A DNA stretch of 64,000 nucleotides from Nissolia schottii (taxonomy: Eukaryota > Streptophyta > Magnoliopsida > Fabales > Fabaceae): contig QANU01043803.1 of NCBI GenBank assembly GCA_003254905.1, positions 1 through 64,000 on the forward strand. The letters are read 5' to 3'. Every line of letters starts with the position of its first letter. Position 1 is the stretch's first letter. The notes under the pieces were generated by a model. It ran no database searches and was not told the DNA's origin. It saw only the letters and a list, made by a program, of their open reading frames with translations. Positions 61,855 through 64,000 of this stretch are shown here, one piece after another. The translations under genes were made by a program, and so were the position numbers.

Positions 61855-62194
61855 TTACACAAAGTGAAAGGACAAGATAAAAGCCCAACTGTTGGGATGA
61901 AGTTGGGAAGGAGCTATCCCGATGACTTCTAGAAAATATAGCTCAAAATCGGTAAAGGGTAACCTTAGTCCAATAAGGTTAAAATACGATTCGTACATGT
62001 GTAGAAACAACATCTCTCCTTTAGCGTATGAGAAACAAATGCGTTCGTTCGTTGAAGTGGCCATAGTAATAAATTCATCAGCGAAATCCTTTTCTCAGCT
62101 AACTCCTCCGAGTAAGTCAAAACAATTGACATTTTCCTCCTTCATGTCAGATTTCAGCATCAATACCTCATCCTTTAGCCAATCATACTTTTGA
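61855..62194 (-). mobile_element. Gypsy-type retroelement gag-like relic
   Basis: The minus-strand frame from 62064 reads SYFNLIGLRLPFTDFELYFL then IGIAPSQLHPNSWAF. This matches the pattern of the plant 'putative gypsy type transposon' N-terminal domain (LPF..F...L....APSQL.PN.W). The frame stops at 61855 and no protease, reverse transcriptase or integrase follows, so only a fragment remains. Confidence 0.6.
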
Positions 62195-63020
62195 ACATCT
62201 TCTGAGTGAAATAGGTGACGAAGGCTGGGAGGAACAAATCTGGCCATTTGATACCTAACACAAGAAAAATGGGGGAACCAAACCCTAATTTCACAGTGGC
62301 TGAGATAATAACAGATACTAACATATCAAAATACTGCACAAGGTACTATTTGTGTGACCCTATAGTTCCCCCAAGCAAAATTCTACTGATAAGGGTTATG
62401 GTTAGCACTGCCACTATAATCTAAGAAGAGACTTACAAAAATCTCTTATCAAAAAACATTCCTCAAATATAACACATCAAAGAATTTGCACATAGTCGTT
62501 TCCAGAATCATCGTCAAACCTGCAAACACATACACAAAAAGCTACCTTGAGCATACATCTTCCTTAACCTAGAAACATCAACAATCTCACAACTATATAT
62601 AACCCATAAGAACCATAAATGCAAACCTACCATGTTCAAAAATAACAAGGATTCTGAGTGATACTATTGAAGTTGTCAAAAGCCCTAAATTCATGGAAAA
62701 GAGTGTGGAAATCGCAAAACTGGAGGCACAAAAAGCAAACAACAGAAGTTGACTCACCTTGTAGTGGAGGAAGATGATGAAGATATGAAGCGAACAAAAT
62801 TCTCCCTTAAACTTTGATCAACCTTGACATAAAGAAATAGAAGAAGAAAAAGAAATTTTGAAAAAGGAAGAAGAGGAAGTGAAAGAGAAACGGTTATGAA
62901 AGAAAATTAAATAAAATGAGTTTTTAAAACCTCCCTCTATCCTCTCACTGGAAATGTGAAAAGGTAGGGGTAGAAGCATAAAATTATAGGGTTGTCCTAT
63001 GGACAAGATGGGAAATTCAT
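62195..63020. other. Retroelement-derived or intergenic stretch
   Basis: No intact gene. It lies between the gag-like relic and the LTR-like region and is probably leader or flank of retroelements. Confidence 0.35.
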
Positions 63021-63039
63021 AGGCCTGCTACGTTTGCCA

Positions 63040-63740
63040 CCATCAAATCAATACTTATCTTCCCTATAAAGTCATGATTACTTTACAACTTAACTCAGAA
63101 GTCCTAAAGGCCACAACGAAATCAACAAAGCAAGGTAGAAATACCTGGAACTCGGCTAGAACTTGACATGTGACTTACTTCATGCATCGACTTAAGGGCT
63201 TATGTTACAGCTTAAACCTGGGTCCGAGAAATCTACATGTGACTTATTTCACACATCGACTTGGGGGGCTTATATTACAGGTTAAATCTGGGTCTGAGTT
63301 ACATAACATAATTCCGACATAAGTTGAGTCTAATATATTAACACTCTCAACCCGTTTAACCTAGAAATTCCATAACTGCTCATTAACTACTCAAGCAATT
63401 AATAGCCTGTTAGCATAACGACCGTAATGTATCAAAGGCATCATGGTCACCATTATACACACAAGTAATAATTAGCCCATAACGACCATTGAGACAGTTA
63501 CAAATGCCTCATGATGGCTAGAACCTAGACCATCACCACATGGTATATAAGCATGAGCTTCCCTCATGTTTAGGTACGTTTTCTAACCATTATTTTATCT
63601 CATATTTACTCACAATCTAACTTAGGCATCAGAGTGTCTTTGCAGGTACCACCATCGCCTTCCAAGGCCTTATCCATCCTCGCGTTCGCTGCCTTCAAGC
63701 TCTTGGAACCATCTAAGGCCAGAGTTACAGACTACATCTC
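63040..63740 (+). mobile_element. LTR-like region (gypsy type), plus orientation
   Basis: A TATA-like 'ggtatataagcatgagc' near 63542 is followed about 85 bases later by 'cttaggcatcagagtgtctttgcaggtac', a signature I associate with the R-U5 part of legume gypsy LTRs. Upstream, two copies of about 68 bases repeat in tandem ('acatgtgactta.ttca..catcgactt..gg.cttat.ttaca', 63168 and 63235). The partner LTR is not in the window, so this is a solo LTR or the edge of an element running right. Confidence 0.5.
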
Positions 63741-64000
63741 AGGTTTGTCCAATTTGTCCATAACACAAATTAAACAAACAAATTCTCGTGTTCTCTTTTA
63801 TTTTTGTGTGTGTGTGTGGTGTTAGGTAACCTAAATAATCTAACTAAAGTGACTATGATATAATATATGGTACTGATGATAATCATGATGCATGATCCAT
63901 TTATGTAGACGTACAAATTAATTAATTAGCATCGGTTTCAAAACACGGCTTATTTTTCTCTGCATCCATGGAGTTGCATAAATTTGTCCTCATTTTTGGT
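63741..64000. other. Right edge of the window
   Basis: A (TG)n run lies near 63805-63818. No gene is recognised. Confidence 0.4.

Noticed and set aside
1..64000. CRISPR arrays, operons, tRNA or rRNA genes
   Set aside because: This is plant nuclear DNA. The tandem arrays at 47.6-48.8 and 51.3-52.7 kb have long units without spacers, and I found no tRNA-like cloverleaf I could support by eye.

Overview
The window looks like plant nuclear DNA from a eudicot, most likely a legume. Genes are sparse, have GT-AG introns and are separated by long AT-rich stretches packed with transposon relics. The legume call is inference: it rests on a UGT73-type fragment that resembles soyasapogenol glycosyltransferases and on repeat types I associate with legumes. 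Seven short runs of N (six single bases and one 940-base gap at 10475-11414) mark an unfinished assembly.

Six genes appear intact. From left to right they are: a hotdog-fold acyl-CoA thioesterase (1455-4092, +, three exons); three related F-box/LRR/FBD genes (8755-10252, 11422-12879 and 18477-19823, all +); two NRT1/PTR family subfamily 1 (NPF1-type) transporters (31714 to 28170 and 45442 to 42524, both -, four exons each); and an isochorismatase/nicotinamidase-like hydrolase (56141 to 54131, -, five exons).

Between them lie broken genes. FBD-domain scraps occur at 13.1, 21.4, 21.9 and 22.3 kb. A UGT73-like fragment is at 38.5-39.1 kb. A third NPF copy is truncated at 39.8-40.4 kb, and a bHLH transcription factor remnant at 40.6-42.0 kb lacks the exon for its second helix. 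A DEAH-box helicase scrap is at 58.1 kb.

Mobile DNA is abundant. A short LTR element with target duplication sits inside intron 1 of the thioesterase. Two nested hAT-like elements occupy 23.5-24.9 kb. Tourist-like MITEs occur at 21.6, 39.3 and 51.4 kb. A terminal-inverted-repeat element with an internal array of about 270-bp repeats lies at 47.1-49.2 kb. A repeat family rich in a 'GGTTGTGTCTG' word occurs in opposite orientations at 37.6-38.5 and 50.3-50.9 kb. CACTA-like ends lie near 59.1 and 61.0 kb, and gypsy-type gag and LTR relics fill 61.8-63.7 kb.

The gene set thioesterase - NPF1 - isochorismatase recalls the Arabidopsis neighbours At3g16175/At3g16180/At3g16190. It suggests an old conserved block that was later invaded by an F-box cluster and transposons. 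I see no operon-like defence or biosynthetic system. The most notable biology is the altered ExxER motif shared by both transporters, the intron remodelling in the F-box cluster, and the repeat families with gene fragments beside them.
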